NCBI RefSeq assembly: GCF_024519455.1
Contig: NZ_JALJRY010000001.1
Coordinates: 419,253 to 483,252 of the forward strand
Length of the DNA stretch: 64,000 nt
Direction: 5' to 3'
Origin: Streptomyces sp. STR69
GTDB lineage: Bacteria > Actinomycetota > Actinomycetes > Streptomycetales > Streptomycetaceae
Position numbers and translations under genes: made by a program. Of this stretch, positions 52,440 to 62,282 are shown piece after piece. Below the pieces are notes generated by a model. The model did not search any database. It saw nothing but the letters and a program-made list of their open reading frames with translations, and had not been told where the DNA came from. Position 1 is the first letter of the stretch; every line of letters starts with the position of its first letter.

Positions 52440-52557
52440 GCCTGCTGCCCTTCCGATCTGCCACGGTCAGGTATCGACCGGGCCCAATGCTACGGCAGGT
52501 GTGGGCCAGCTCACTCCGTGAGTCACATGGACAAAGCTGCCACAAGAGCGGTCGGGG

Positions 52558-53433
52558 TCACGCGGGGCGCAGATGCACGATGTCGCCCGCCCCCACGGGC
52601 TCCTGCACGCCGTCCTCCGTCGCGAGCACCAGCCGCCCGTCCCCGTCGATCGCGACGGCCTCCCCGGTGATCGACCGGTCCCCGGGGAGCTCGGCCCGTA
52701 CGGTCCGGCCGAGCGTGGCGCAGCCGGCCGCGTAGGTCTCCTGGAGGCCGCTCGCGGCCGGGTCCCCGCCCGCCGCGCGCCACTTGTCGTACCAGTGCTC
52801 CAGGGACCGCAGGACCGCCCGCAGCAGGGGGTCACGGTCCGTGGTGACGGCCCCGGCCAGGGCCAGGGAGGCCGCCTGGGGCACGGGCAGCTCGTCCTCG
52901 CGCAGGGTGACGTTGATGCCGACGCCGACGATCACTGCGTCGTCCCCGGCGCGCTCGGCGAGGATGCCGCCGGCCTTGCGTTCCTCGCCACCGACAGTCA
53001 CCAGCAGGTCGTTGGGCCACTTGAGTGCCGTGTCGATGCCGGCCGCCCGGGACAGGCCCGTGGCGACGGCGACACCGGTGAGCAGCGGGAGCCAGCCCCA
53101 GCGGGACACGGGGACGTCGCCCGGCTTGAGGAGGACGGAGAAGAAGAGCCCGGAACGGGCCGGTGCCGTCCATTGCCGGTCGAGGCGCCCGCGCCCGGCG
53201 GTCTGTTCCTCGGCGACGAGCACGGCGCCCTCGTCGGCGTCGCCCGCGAGTGCCCGGGCGATGAGGTCCGCGTTGGTGGACCCGGTGCGCTGCACGACCT
53301 CGATGTCGCAGTAGAGGCCCCCATGGCCGCCGTCCCGCACCAGGCCCTTGCGCAGTGCTGCGCCGTTGAGCGGTGGACGGTCCAGATCGGACCAACGGCT
53401 GCTGTTCTCGTCTGAGGCATCTCGCGGCGTCAT
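52558..53433 (-). CDS. birA: Biotin-[acetyl-CoA-carboxylase] ligase
   Basis: 291 residues from ATG 53433; the long frame upstream is antisense shadow. It joins biotin to the lysine of carrier proteins. QRTGSTNADLIARALAG, AEEQTAGRGRLDRQW (the biotinyl-AMP loop GRGR) and LKWPNDLLV are present. There is no N-terminal DNA-binding domain, so unlike E. coli BirA it cannot repress. Its target is the biotin carrier AccA2, encoded about 4 kb further on. It is divergent from pccB. Confidence 0.94.
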   Translation of the reverse strand: MTPRDASDENSSRWSDLDRPPLNGAALRKGLVRDGGHGGLYCDIEVVQRTGSTNADLIARALAGDADEGAVLVAEEQTAGRGRLDRQWTAPARSGLFFSVLLKPGDVPVSRWGWLPLLTGVAVATGLSRAAGIDTALKWPNDLLVTVGGEERKAGGILAERAGDDAVIVGVGINVTLREDELPVPQAASLALAGAVTTDRDPLLRAVLRSLEHWYDKWRAAGGDPAASGLQETYAAGCATLGRTVRAELPGDRSITGEAVAIDGDGRLVLATEDGVQEPVGAGDIVHLRPA

Positions 53434-53544
53434 GCAAGCCACCCTAGGTGTGTTGTACGCCGCACTGCCGATCGGTAGGCCCGCCACTACTCTACGAATG
53501 AGTAACCGTCCCCCCTTTTGAGCAGGCAGGGAGCCGTAATCCCG

Positions 53545-55149
53545 ATGTCCGAGCCGGAAGCGCCTCAAGAGATCGACATCCACACCACCGCCGGGAAGAT
53601 CGCGGATCTTCGGCGCCGCACCCAGGAGGCGACGCACGCGGGCTCGGAACGAGCGGTCGAAAAGCAGCACGCCAAGGGCAAGTTGACGGCCCGTGAGCGG
53701 ATCGAGCTGCTCCTCGACGAGGACTCCTTCGTCGAGTTCGACGAGTTCACCCGGCACCGGTCCACGGACTTCGGCCTGGAGAAGAACCGCCCCTACGGCG
53801 ACGGTGTCGTCTCCGGCTACGGCACGGTCGACGGCCGCCCCATCGCCGTGTTCTCCCAGGACTTCACGGTCTTCGGCGGCGCCCTGGGCGAGGTCTACGG
53901 CCAGAAGATCGTCAAGGTGATGGACTTCGCGCTGAAGACCGGCTGCCCGGTCATCGGCATCAACGACTCCGGCGGCGCCCGCATCCAGGAGGGCGTGGCC
54001 TCGCTCGGCGCGTACGGCGAGATCTTCCGCCGCAACACCCACGCGAGCGGTGTGATCCCGCAGATCTCCCTCGTCGTGGGCCCGTGCGCGGGCGGCGCCG
54101 TCTACTCCCCCGCGATCACCGACTTCACGGTGATGGTCGACCAGACCTCGCACATGTTCATCACCGGACCCGACGTCATCAAGACGGTCACCGGCGAGGA
54201 CGTGGGCTTCGAGGAGCTGGGCGGCGCGCGCACCCACAACTCGGTCTCCGGCGTGGCCCATCACATGGCGGGCGACGAGAAGGACGCGATCGAGTACGTC
54301 AAGCAGCTGCTGTCGTACCTCCCGTCCAACAACCTCAGCGAACCCCCCGCGTTCCCCGAGGAGGCGGACCTCGCCGTCACGGACGAGGACCGCGAGCTGG
54401 ACACCCTGGTCCCGGACAGCGCGAACCAGCCGTACGACATGCACACGGTGATCGAACACGTCCTGGACGACGCCGAGTTCTTCGAGACGCAGGCGCTGTT
54501 CGCGCCGAACATCCTCACCGGTTTCGGCCGGGTCGAGGGCCGCCCGGTAGGCATCGTCGCCAACCAGCCCATGCAGTTCGCGGGTTGCCTGGACATCGAC
54601 GCGTCCGAGAAGGCGGCGCGCTTCGTCCGCACCTGCGACGCGTTCAACGTCCCGGTCCTCACCTTCGTCGACGTCCCCGGCTTCCTCCCGGGCGTCGACC
54701 AGGAGCACTACGGCATCATCCGCAGAGGCGCGAAGCTGATCTACGCGTACGCGGAGGCAACGGTCCCGCTGATCACGGTGATCACCCGCAAGGCCTTCGG
54801 CGGCGCCTACGACGTCATGGGCTCCAAGCACCTGGGTGCCGACCTCAACCTCGCCTGGCCGACCGCCCAGATCGCCGTCATGGGCGCGCAGGGCGCGGTC
54901 AACATCCTGCACCGCCGCACGCTCGCCGAGGCCGAGGCGGCCGGCGAGGACCTGGACGCGGTACGCGCCCGCCTCATCCAGGAGTACGAGGACACCCTCC
55001 TCAACCCCTACATCGCGGCCGAGCGCGGCTACATCGACGCGGTCGTCCTCCCCTCCGACACCCGCCGCCACGTGGTCCGGGGGCTGCGCCAACTCCGCAC
55101 CAAGCGCGAGTCGTTGCCCCCGAAGAAGCACGGCAACATCCCCCTGTAG
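53545..55149 (+). CDS. pccB: Propionyl-CoA carboxylase beta subunit
   Basis: 534 residues from ATG 53545. It is the carboxyltransferase of the acyl-CoA carboxylase that makes methylmalonyl-CoA from propionyl-CoA. GGARIQEG and the [14 protein letters not shown] pocket, and [13 protein letters not shown], are the family's crotonase-fold active site. Asp423 in GGAYDVMGS corresponds to Asp422 of S. coelicolor PccB, known to favour propionyl-CoA. The next gene, 10 bp on, is the epsilon subunit; the biotin-carrying alpha subunit is accA2. Confidence 0.94.
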   Translation: MSEPEAPQEIDIHTTAGKIADLRRRTQEATHAGSERAVEKQHAKGKLTARERIELLLDEDSFVEFDEFTRHRSTDFGLEKNRPYGDGVVSGYGTVDGRPIAVFSQDFTVFGGALGEVYGQKIVKVMDFALKTGCPVIGINDSGGARIQEGVASLGAYGEIFRRNTHASGVIPQISLVVGPCAGGAVYSPAITDFTVMVDQTSHMFITGPDVIKTVTGEDVGFEELGGARTHNSVSGVAHHMAGDEKDAIEYVKQLLSYLPSNNLSEPPAFPEEADLAVTDEDRELDTLVPDSANQPYDMHTVIEHVLDDAEFFETQALFAPNILTGFGRVEGRPVGIVANQPMQFAGCLDIDASEKAARFVRTCDAFNVPVLTFVDVPGFLPGVDQEHYGIIRRGAKLIYAYAEATVPLITVITRKAFGGAYDVMGSKHLGADLNLAWPTAQIAVMGAQGAVNILHRRTLAEAEAAGEDLDAVRARLIQEYEDTLLNPYIAAERGYIDAVVLPSDTRRHVVRGLRQLRTKRESLPPKKHGNIPL

Positions 55150-55159
55150 AGGAGCCGCT

Positions 55160-55366
55160 GTGACAATCAAGGTCGTAAGGGGCAACCCGACCCCGGAGGA
55201 GCTGGCCGCCGCCCTGGCGGTGGTCAGGGCCCGCGCCGCGGCGGCGACAACTCCGCCGGGCGCGCCAAGGCAACGGGACGCGTGGTCGGACCCGTCGAGG
55301 ATCGCGGGCGCGAGGCTGCCCATCCCGGGCCCGAGCGCATGGACCCGCACATTCTGGCCGGGCTGA
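55160..55366 (+). CDS. accE: Acyl-CoA carboxylase epsilon subunit
   Basis: 68 residues from GTG 55160, GAGGAG just upstream. IKVVRGNPTPEELAAALAVV at the start and WSDPSR in the end region are the marks of the actinobacterial epsilon subunit, which binds the beta-alpha complex and raises activity. Middle is Ala/Arg-rich and helical. It is co-transcribed with pccB. Confidence 0.9.
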   Translation: MTIKVVRGNPTPEELAAALAVVRARAAAATTPPGAPRQRDAWSDPSRIAGARLPIPGPSAWTRTFWPG

Positions 55367-55380
55367 GCGGTCGTCTTTCC

Positions 55381-55425
55381 AGGGGCGCGGGGCTGTGTCG
55401 ATTTGCGGCTCCGCCGCGTGGGCGC
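55381..55425 (+). repeat. Variant of the dispersed GC-rich element
   Basis: aggggcgcggggctgtgtcg followed by a stem (gcggctccgccgc), in the gap after the epsilon-subunit gene. Its first part matches the 29-bp element elsewhere; the rest is a second common streptomycete intergenic module. Confidence 0.55.
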
Positions 55426-55454
55426 ACAGAGGAACAATTCCGGGCAAGAATTTA

Positions 55455-55466
55455 AGTACCCGTACT
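55455..55466. promoter_or_regulatory. Perfect palindrome agtac-cc-gtact before the 43-aa gene
   Basis: A 12-bp palindrome, flanked by ttta and cagg, 37 bp before the small membrane protein gene. A likely operator or promoter element; the regulator is unknown. Confidence 0.5.
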
Positions 55467-55503
55467 CAGGCGCCGCGCCCCTGCCGAGCCGCACGCTGGT
55501 GGC

Positions 55504-55635
55504 ATGTTGTGGTCCGACCCCGATGAGGAGCCTCCCGAGGAACTGCGGGAGATGCAGGTCATGTTGCGGCGGCTCGGCATACTCATGGCACTGGCGATGG
55601 TGCTGGCGATGATCGTGATCGGACTGTCGGGCTGA
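55504..55635 (+). CDS. 43-residue membrane protein between accE and maf
   Basis: MLWSDPDEEPPEELREMQVM opens an acidic cytoplasmic helix, followed by LRRLG and a single transmembrane helix (residues 26-41, Met- and Leu-rich) to the stop at 55635. It lies between accE and maf, and 36 bp separates its stop from maf. The conserved position of a small gene here in Streptomyces supports it being real. It may tether or regulate the carboxylase, but this is inference. Confidence 0.7.
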   Translation: MLWSDPDEEPPEELREMQVMLRRLGILMALAMVLAMIVIGLSG

Positions 55636-55671
55636 GGCGAGCGGCCGGGGCGCCGCCGATACCCTGGTCGC

Positions 55672-56292
55672 ATGACAGATCAGCCGCGCCGCCGACTCGT
55701 GCTCGCCTCCCAGTCCCCCGCCCGGCTGGGACTCCTGCGGCAGGCGGGACTCGACCCCGAGGTGATCGTGAGCGGGGTCGACGAGGACGCCGTGAGCGCC
55801 CCCACCCCGGCCGACCTCGCCCTTGCCCTCGCCGAGGCGAAGGCTTCCGTCGTCGCCGCGAAGCCCGAGGTCAAGGGCGCGTTGGTGATCGGCTGCGACT
55901 CGGTGCTCGACCTGGACGGCGAGGCCCTGGGCAAGCCCGCCGACGCCGAGGAGGCCACCGCCCGCTGGAAGGCGATGCGCGGCCGGGCCGGCACACTCCA
56001 GACCGGCCACTGCGTCTACGACACGACGAGCGGCCGGTACGTGTCGGCGACCGCGTCCACCGTGGTCCGCTTCGGCGAGCCGACCGACACCGAGGTCGCC
56101 GCGTACGTCGCCTCGGGTGAACCCCTTTACGTCGCGGGGGCGTTCACTCTCGACGGTCGTTCGGCGCCGTTCATCGAGGGCATCGACGGCGACCACGGCA
56201 ACGTGATCGGCATCAGCCTGCCGCTCGTTCGCCGACTGCTGGGTCAACTGGGCGTCGGCATCACGGAGTTGTGGACCCCGCGAGAGAAGTAG
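55672..56292 (+). CDS. maf: Maf-like nucleoside triphosphate pyrophosphatase
   Basis: 206 residues. [18 protein letters not shown] is the signature start, and [18 protein letters not shown] the second motif with the catalytic Asp. [22 protein letters not shown] is the C-terminal substrate pocket. Maf enzymes hydrolyse modified or non-canonical nucleotides (dTTP/UTP-type group) and affect division. The carboxylase-maf neighbourhood is conserved in actinobacteria. Confidence 0.93.
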   Translation: MTDQPRRRLVLASQSPARLGLLRQAGLDPEVIVSGVDEDAVSAPTPADLALALAEAKASVVAAKPEVKGALVIGCDSVLDLDGEALGKPADAEEATARWKAMRGRAGTLQTGHCVYDTTSGRYVSATASTVVRFGEPTDTEVAAYVASGEPLYVAGAFTLDGRSAPFIEGIDGDHGNVIGISLPLVRRLLGQLGVGITELWTPREK

Positions 56293-56295
56293 CGA

Positions 56296-56805
56296 TCAGG
56301 AGGGGCTGGGGGCCGGCGGCGGGACGATCGGCGCCGGGTCCTTCTCGGGCTGCTCCGGGTCCTTGGGACCGTCCGGGCCGTCCGATGCCGGGGCCGCACC
56401 CGAGGGGCCCTCCAGGCGGTCGTAGGTCATCAGAAGCAGGATGACGAGGCCGAGCACCACCACCATGAACACGAACGCGGCCTTGTTCAGCACCATGGCC
56501 CACGCGAACGCGCCCAGCAGTCCGTGCACCACGGCCACGCTGATCAGCAGGATGCGGCCGAGGCCGGCCGGGGCCCGGTCGCGCACCGCCACCAGCAGGG
56601 CGACCACGGCGCACAGGAGGAAGTAGAGGCCGAAGACGACTCCGCCGATCTTCGAGGACACGGACATCGCGTCGGGGTCGATACCCGCCAGGGACATGTT
56701 CTGGCGGTCGGCGACGATCCCCAGGAACCAGTTCAGCGCGGCCACTCCGAAGGCCTCCACGAAGAGGACGACCGCCAAGATCCATGCCACCGGTCTGCGC
56801 ACCAC
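56296..56805 (-). CDS. Four-helix membrane protein
   Basis: 169 residues if started at GTG 56805; a GTG one codon later and upstream TTG/GTT-type codons also exist, so the start is uncertain. Four transmembrane helices are predicted (PVAWILAVVLFVEAFGVA, GGVVFGLYFLLCAVVALLV, ILLISVAVVHGLLGAFAW, FVFMVVVLGLVILLLMTY), then a Pro/Asp/Lys-rich cytoplasmic tail. Function unknown. It is convergent with maf with a 3-bp gap. Confidence 0.78.
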   Translation of the reverse strand: MVRRPVAWILAVVLFVEAFGVAALNWFLGIVADRQNMSLAGIDPDAMSVSSKIGGVVFGLYFLLCAVVALLVAVRDRAPAGLGRILLISVAVVHGLLGAFAWAMVLNKAAFVFMVVVLGLVILLLMTYDRLEGPSGAAPASDGPDGPKDPEQPEKDPAPIVPPPAPSPS

Positions 56806-57142
56806 CGGCCCCCACCCACTTCCGTTCGAGACATCCCGAACGCTACTAACGGGTAAACCACGGGACAAGGGTTGTGGCAGGGGCAAAGAATCATTGGGCC
56901 ATTCGTAGGGACTCCACAAAGAAACGGCGTGGCGCGCGGCACGCTCTCACAGAGACCTTGACCACACCGGAGGGCTAGGGTTTCCCGGAGGAGTCCTGCG
57001 TACCGAGGTGCGACAAGGGATTTCGCGGGTCGAGCGGGCCTCGTATCACGCTCCGTGTGGGCAAGCTCACCACAGGGGACGGGTCGATGCGCCGTGTCGG
57101 CAGTCCCTAAACTCGGCTTGTTTCAAGGAGGGAGCCTCAATC
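56806..57142. other. Upstream region of accA2
   Basis: 337 bp containing the promoter and leader of accA2. The ribosome site aaggagggag is at 57125-57134, eight bases before the start. I see no gene and no clear hairpin. Confidence 0.6.
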
Positions 57143-58915
57143 GTGCGCAAGGTGCTCATCGCCAATCGTGGCGAAATCGCTGTCCGCGTTGCCCGGGCCT
57201 GCCGGGATGCCGGGATCGCGAGCGTGGCCGTATACGCCGACCCGGACCGGGACGCTCTGCATGTCCGCGCCGCGGATGAGGCGTTCGCCCTGGGCGGTGA
57301 CACACCGGCGAGCAGCTACCTGGACATCGGCAAGGTCCTGAACGCGGCCCGTGAGTCCGGTGCCGACGCCGTCCACCCCGGCTACGGCTTCCTGTCCGAG
57401 AACGCCGAGTTCGCGCAGGCGGTGCTCGACGCCGACCTGATCTGGATCGGCCCGCCGCCGCAGGCGATCCGGGACCTCGGTGACAAGGTCGCCGCCCGGC
57501 ACATCGCCCAGCGTGCCGGTGCCCCGCTGGTGGCCGGCACGCCGGACCCGGTGTCGGGCTCGGACGAGGTCGTCGCGTTCGCCGAGCAGCACGGGCTGCC
57601 CATCGCGATCAAGGCCGCCTTCGGTGGCGGCGGTCGCGGTCTGAAGGTGGCCCGCACGCTCGAAGAGGTTCCCGAGCTGTACGACTCCGCGGTGCGCGAG
57701 GCGGTCGCCGCCTTCGGCCGCGGCGAGTGCTTCGTCGAGCGCTACCTCGACAAGCCCCGGCACGTGGAGACCCAGTGCCTGGCCGACAGCCACGGCAACG
57801 TGGTCGTCGTATCGACGCGTGACTGCTCCCTCCAGCGCCGGCACCAGAAGCTGGTCGAGGAGGCGCCCGCGCCCTTCCTGTCGGACGAGCAGGTCGCCGA
57901 GCTGTACTCGTCGTCCAAGGCGATCCTGAAGGAGGCCGGCTATGTCGGCGCCGGGACCGTCGAGTTCCTCGTCGGCCAGGACGGCACGATCTCCTTCCTC
58001 GAGGTCAACACCCGCCTCCAGGTGGAGCACCCGGTCACCGAGGAGGTCGCTGGCATCGACCTCGTCCGCGAGATGTTCCGCATCGCCGACGGCGAGGAAC
58101 TCGGCTACGGCGACCCCGAACTGCGCGGCCATTCCTTCGAGTTCCGCATCAACGGCGAGGACCCGGGCCGCGGCTTCCTGCCCGCGCCCGGCACCGTCAC
58201 CACGTTCGCGGCGCCGTCCGGCCCGGGTGTCCGCCTGGACGCCGGTGTCGAGTCGGGCAGCGTCATCGGCCCGGCGTGGGACTCGCTGCTGGCCAAGCTG
58301 ATCGTCACCGGCGCGACCCGCGAGCAGGCGCTGCAGCGCGCCGCGCGGGCGCTGGAGGAGTTCCGGGTCGAGGGCATGGCCACCGCGATCCCCTTCCACC
58401 GCGCGGTCGTCAAGGACCCGGCGTTCGCCCCCGAACTCACCGGCTCCGCCGACCCGTTCACGGTCCACACCCGCTGGATCGAGACCGAGTTCGTCAACGA
58501 CATCAAGCCCTTCGCGGCTCCCACGGACGCCGAGACCGACGAGGACAGCGACCGCGAGACGATCGTCGTCGAGGTCGGCGGCAAGCGCCTTGAGGTCTCC
58601 CTGCCGGTCTCGCTCGGCATGTCGCTGGCCCGCACCGGTCTCGCCGCCGGGGCCAAGCCCAAGCGCCGGGCGGCCAAGAAGTCCGGGCCCGTCGCCTCCG
58701 GTGACACCCTCGCCTCGCCGATGCAGGGCACGATCGTCAAGGTCGCGGTCGAGGAGGGCCAGGAGGTCAAGGAGGGCGACCTCATCGTCGTACTCGAAGC
58801 GATGAAGATGGAACAGCCGCTGAACGCGCACAAGTCCGGCACGGTCAAGGGCCTCGGCGCGGAGGTCGGTGCGTCCATCACGTCCGGCGCCGCGATCTGC
58901 GAGATCAAGGACTGA
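57143..58915 (+). CDS. accA2: Acyl-CoA carboxylase alpha subunit (biotin carboxylase and biotin carrier)
   Basis: 590 residues from GTG 57143. The biotin carboxylase domain (1-450) has the ATP-grasp [10 protein letters not shown] glycine loop and [16 protein letters not shown] middle linker follows, then the biotinyl domain ending in VLEAMKMEQ, where Lys555 carries biotin. It supplies carboxybiotin to PccB and other beta subunits. The Lys-rich KPKRRAAKK segment before the carrier domain is a flexible hinge. BirA is encoded about 4 kb back. Confidence 0.95.
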   Translation: MRKVLIANRGEIAVRVARACRDAGIASVAVYADPDRDALHVRAADEAFALGGDTPASSYLDIGKVLNAARESGADAVHPGYGFLSENAEFAQAVLDADLIWIGPPPQAIRDLGDKVAARHIAQRAGAPLVAGTPDPVSGSDEVVAFAEQHGLPIAIKAAFGGGGRGLKVARTLEEVPELYDSAVREAVAAFGRGECFVERYLDKPRHVETQCLADSHGNVVVVSTRDCSLQRRHQKLVEEAPAPFLSDEQVAELYSSSKAILKEAGYVGAGTVEFLVGQDGTISFLEVNTRLQVEHPVTEEVAGIDLVREMFRIADGEELGYGDPELRGHSFEFRINGEDPGRGFLPAPGTVTTFAAPSGPGVRLDAGVESGSVIGPAWDSLLAKLIVTGATREQALQRAARALEEFRVEGMATAIPFHRAVVKDPAFAPELTGSADPFTVHTRWIETEFVNDIKPFAAPTDAETDEDSDRETIVVEVGGKRLEVSLPVSLGMSLARTGLAAGAKPKRRAAKKSGPVASGDTLASPMQGTIVKVAVEEGQEVKEGDLIVVLEAMKMEQPLNAHKSGTVKGLGAEVGASITSGAAICEIKD

Positions 58916-58932
58916 TCCGGCAGTACGTCCAG

Positions 58933-58971
58933 GGTGCCCGGCCGACAGGAACAGCCTGTCCGCCGGGCACC
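58933..58971. terminator. Strong hairpin after accA2
   Basis: 10-bp perfect stem (ggtgcccggc/gccgggcacc) continued by gacagg/cctgtc, starting 17 bp after the stop. Confidence 0.8.
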
Positions 58972-59016
58972 TCTGTAATGTGACGGGACAGCGCCGTATC
59001 GCGCAGAGGAGGGCAG

Positions 59017-59601
59017 GTGGGACCCATGGCCGAGACAGCGAGACCGCCGGCGGGCCTGCGTGCCGACGCCCGCCGCAACTACGAGCGGCTGCTCGCCGAG
59101 GCCCGGGTGTCCTTCGCCGCGCACGGCACGGACGCGTCACTGGAGGACGTGGCCCGGCGCGCGGGCGTCGGCATCGGCACGCTGTACCGCCACTTCCCCA
59201 ACCGGCAGTCCCTGATGAGCGCGGTCTTCGAGGACGCGGTGGGTGAACTCCTCGCGCGCTCAAGGGAGTTGCAGGACGCCCCGCAGCCGTGTGCGGCGCT
59301 GGTGACCTGGCTGCGGGAGATGGTGACCCACGCGAGCGAGTACCGGGGGCTGGCGCGGGCCCTGATGGCGGTGGCCCAGGACGACACGTCGGCGCTGGGC
59401 CGGTGCAGCGCGCCTATCCGGGATGCGGGGGGCGCGCTGCTCTCGCGAGCGCAGGACGCCGGTGACGTGCGCGGTGACGTCGAGATCGGTGACCTGCTTC
59501 AGCTGACGCATGCGATTGCGTTGGCGGCGGAGGGGAATCCTGGGGATCCTGAACTGGCGGACAGGTTGCTGACGTTGACGCTGCGGGGGTTGAAGCCGTA
59601 G
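59017..59601 (+). CDS. TetR-family transcriptional regulator
   Basis: 194 residues from GTG 59017, with GAGGAGGG upstream; ATG 59026 is also in frame. The helix-turn-helix is SLEDVARRAGVGIGTLYRHF. The C-terminal domain (VTWLREMVTHASEYRGLARA and DLLQLTHAIAL) is the ligand-binding, dimerising part. It follows accA2 but has its own ribosome site after the terminator. Ligand unknown. Confidence 0.92.
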   Translation: MGPMAETARPPAGLRADARRNYERLLAEARVSFAAHGTDASLEDVARRAGVGIGTLYRHFPNRQSLMSAVFEDAVGELLARSRELQDAPQPCAALVTWLREMVTHASEYRGLARALMAVAQDDTSALGRCSAPIRDAGGALLSRAQDAGDVRGDVEIGDLLQLTHAIALAAEGNPGDPELADRLLTLTLRGLKP

Positions 59602-59662
59602 CTCCGGTTCGGTTTTCGGGTGCGGCACCGTCGTGAAATGCCGGACCGGCTCAGGTGCATTT

Positions 59663-59691
59663 AAGGGGCGCGGGGAACTGCGCGACCAGCC
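59663..59691 (-). repeat. Dispersed 29-bp GC-rich element, inverted copy
   Basis: Exact reverse complement of 37669-37697. It lies in the gap between TetR and DeoR convergent genes, where it can act as a terminator. Confidence 0.9.
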
Positions 59692-59715
59692 CCCGCAGCC
59701 GAAAACCGCGCCCGA

Positions 59716-60669
59716 TCAACGCCTGCGCAAATCCGCCACCCTGGCGGCGCGTTCCCGCTCCGGTGACTCCCCACCCAGTACGCCCGCCGAGCGCAGCCCC
59801 GGTACTTGACCCCGTCGCGGCGCCGGAAGGGGCACGTCCCGGCGGCGTTGTTCCCGCGTCGGGGCCTGATCACCCCCCTGGCCTCCCGCCGCGCCGGCCA
59901 CGGCGATCTGCACCCCCTGATCGGCAAGGGCCTGCAACTCCGTGGCGGCGCGGTCGTCGTGGCCCGGGGGCTCGTCGGTGACGAGGCGGGTGATCACGTC
60001 CGTGGGCACGGTCTGGAACATGGTGTCCGTACCGAGCTTGGTGTGGTCGGCGAGGACGACGACCTCGGCCGCCGCCTGCACCAGGGCCCGGTCGACGGAC
60101 GCCGAGAGCATGTTGGACGTGGAGAGGCCGCGCTCGGCGGTGAGCCCGCTTCCGGAGAGGAAGGCCCGGGAGACGCGCAGCCCCTGGAGGGACTGCTCGG
60201 CCCCGCTGCCCACCAGCGCGTAGTTGGAACCGCGCAGCGTGCCCCCGGTCATCACGACCTCCACGCGGTTGGCATGGGCCAACGCCTGGGCCACCAACAG
60301 GGAGTTGGTGACTACGGTCAGTCCGGGCACCCGGGCGAGCCGGCGGGCCAGCTCCTGGGTGGTGGTACCCGCCCCCACCACGATGGCCTCGCCCTCTTCG
60401 ACGAAGCTCGCGGCGAGATCGGCGATAGCCGTCTTCTCGGCGGTCGCGAGATGCGATTTCTGCGGAAAGCCGGACTCCCGCGTAAACCCGCCCGGCAATA
60501 CCGCACCGCCGTGCCGGCGGTCGAGGAGTCCTTCTGCCTCCAGTGCGCGCACGTCCCGCCGTACGGTCACTTCGGAGGTCTGGACGACGCGGGCGAGCTC
60601 ACGGAGCGATACAGCCCCATTCGCTCGCACCATTTCGAGGATCAATTGGCGACGTTCTGCAGCGAACAC
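59716..60669 (-). CDS. DeoR-family transcriptional regulator
   Basis: 317 residues. N-terminal helix-turn-helix: MFAAERRQLILEMVRANGAV and SEVTVRRDVRALEAEGLL. The sugar-phosphate-binding DeoRC domain has AIVVGAGTTTQELARRL and NSLLVAQALA. The last 60 residues beyond about 255 are disordered and Arg/Pro-rich, longer than most family members. It probably senses a phosphorylated sugar. The start is preceded by a 164-bp region shared with the flavoprotein gene's downstream end. Confidence 0.9.
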   Translation of the reverse strand: MFAAERRQLILEMVRANGAVSLRELARVVQTSEVTVRRDVRALEAEGLLDRRHGGAVLPGGFTRESGFPQKSHLATAEKTAIADLAASFVEEGEAIVVGAGTTTQELARRLARVPGLTVVTNSLLVAQALAHANRVEVVMTGGTLRGSNYALVGSGAEQSLQGLRVSRAFLSGSGLTAERGLSTSNMLSASVDRALVQAAAEVVVLADHTKLGTDTMFQTVPTDVITRLVTDEPPGHDDRAATELQALADQGVQIAVAGAAGGQGGDQAPTREQRRRDVPLPAPRRGQVPGLRSAGVLGGESPERERAARVADLRRR

Positions 60670-60833
60670 GAAACTGACAGTAACCCCAACGACCGTCTGC
60701 TTTCAGCTGTTTGCGGTGAATAGCAGAAGTTGTTCGCACAGGGGGGCGAGAAGTGGTATAGGGGTTAGTCCCGGTGCCTATGCCGTACGAATGGGCGGCA
60801 ACTCCCCGTGACCAGCGGGGAGTCGGTGCGGCC

Positions 60834-62282
60834 TCAGACTTCGCCCGTCGCCTTGCGGGTGTGCAGCTGTCGGGCCACCTCGGCGATCGAGCCCGAAAGG
60901 GACGGGTAGACGGTGAAGGCGTTCGCGATCTGTTCGACCGTCAGATTGTTGTCGACGGCGATCGAGATGGGGTGGATCAGTTCCGAGGCACGGGGCGCCA
61001 CGACCACACCGCCGACGATGATCCCGGTGCCCGGGCGGCAGAAGATCTTGACGAAGCCGTCCCGGATGCCCTGCATCTTCGCGCGCGGGTTGCGGAGGAG
61101 GGGGAGCTTCACCACGCGGGCGTCGATCTTGCCGCCGTCGACGTCGGCCTGGCTGTAGCCGACCGTGGCGATCTCGGGGTCGGTGAAGACGTTCGAGGAG
61201 ACCGTCTTCAGGTTGAGCGGGGCCACCGCGTCGCCGAGGAAGTGGTACATGGCGATACGGCCCTGCATCGCGGCCACCGAGGCGAGCGCGAAGATACCGG
61301 TCACGTCACCGGCCGCGTAGACGCCCGGAGCGGTCGTACGGGAGACCTTGTCGGTCCAGATGTGGCCCGAGTCGCGCAGCCTGACGCCCGCCTCCTCCAG
61401 GCCCATGCCCGCGGAGTTCGGGATGGCGCCGACGGCCATGAGGCAGTGGGAGCCGGTGATGACGCGGCCGTCGGCCAGGACGACCTCGACCTTGTCGCCG
61501 ACGCGCTTGGCGGACTGGGCGCGGGAGCGGGCCATGACGTTCATGCCGCGGCGCCGGAAGACGTCTTCGAGTACGGCGGCGGCGTCCGGGTCCTCGCCGG
61601 GGAGGACGCGGTCGCGGGAGGAGACGAGGGTGACCTTGGAGCCGAGGGCCTGGTAGGCGCCGGCGAACTCGGCACCGGTGACACCGGAGCCGACCACGAT
61701 CAGCTCTTCGGGGAGTTCGGTGAGGTCGTAGACCTGGGTCCAGTTGAGGATGCGCTCGCCGTCGGGGCGGGCGTCGTCCAGCTCTCGGGGGTGGCCGCCG
61801 GTCGCGATGAGGACCGCGTCCGCGACGAGGGTCTCCTCGGTGCCGTCGGCCGCCTTCACGATCACCTTGCGGGAACCGTCGATCGCCTGCATGCCGTCGA
61901 GCCGGCCCCGGCCGCGCATGACACGGGCGCCGGCCCGGGTCACGGACGCGGTGATGTCGTGCGACTGGGCGAGCGCCAGGCGCTTCACACGGCGGTTGAC
62001 CTTGCCGAGGTCCACGCCGACGACCCTGGCGGCCTGCTCCAGCGGTGGAGTGTCGTCGGCGACGATGATGCCGAGTTCCTCGTACGACGAGTCGAAGGTG
62101 GTCATCACCTCGGCCGTCGCGATAAGGGTCTTCGACGGGACGCAGTCGGTCAGCACCGACGCCCCGCCCAGACCGTCGCAGTCGACGACGGTCACCTCCG
62201 CGCCGAGCTGCGCTGCCACCAGCGCCGCTTCATAGCCGCCGGGTCCGCCACCGATGATCACGATCCGAGTCACGTATCCCAT
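60834..62282 (-). CDS. LpdA-like NAD(P)H quinone reductase (flavoprotein)
   Basis: 482 residues of the pyridine-nucleotide disulfide reductase family. FAD-binding GGGPGG at 11-16, and NAD-binding VVGSGVTGAEFAGAY in the middle. The redox loop reads GLGGASVLTDCVPSKTL: the first redox cysteine position is Ser42 and only Cys47 remains, so it is not a disulfide reductase. This matches mycobacterial LpdA (Rv3303c), an NAD(P)H:quinone reductase. ATG 62282 or GTG 62273 may be the start. Confidence 0.9.
   Translation of the reverse strand: MGYVTRIVIIGGGPGGYEAALVAAQLGAEVTVVDCDGLGGASVLTDCVPSKTLIATAEVMTTFDSSYEELGIIVADDTPPLEQAARVVGVDLGKVNRRVKRLALAQSHDITASVTRAGARVMRGRGRLDGMQAIDGSRKVIVKAADGTEETLVADAVLIATGGHPRELDDARPDGERILNWTQVYDLTELPEELIVVGSGVTGAEFAGAYQALGSKVTLVSSRDRVLPGEDPDAAAVLEDVFRRRGMNVMARSRAQSAKRVGDKVEVVLADGRVITGSHCLMAVGAIPNSAGMGLEEAGVRLRDSGHIWTDKVSRTTAPGVYAAGDVTGIFALASVAAMQGRIAMYHFLGDAVAPLNLKTVSSNVFTDPEIATVGYSQADVDGGKIDARVVKLPLLRNPRAKMQGIRDGFVKIFCRPGTGIIVGGVVVAPRASELIHPISIAVDNNLTVEQIANAFTVYPSLSGSIAEVARQLHTRKATGEV

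Noticed and set aside
52558..56247. Open minus-strand frame of 1,229 codons running beyond birA
   Set aside because: Only its last 291 codons are BirA; the rest is opposite pccB, accE and maf and does not resemble protein.
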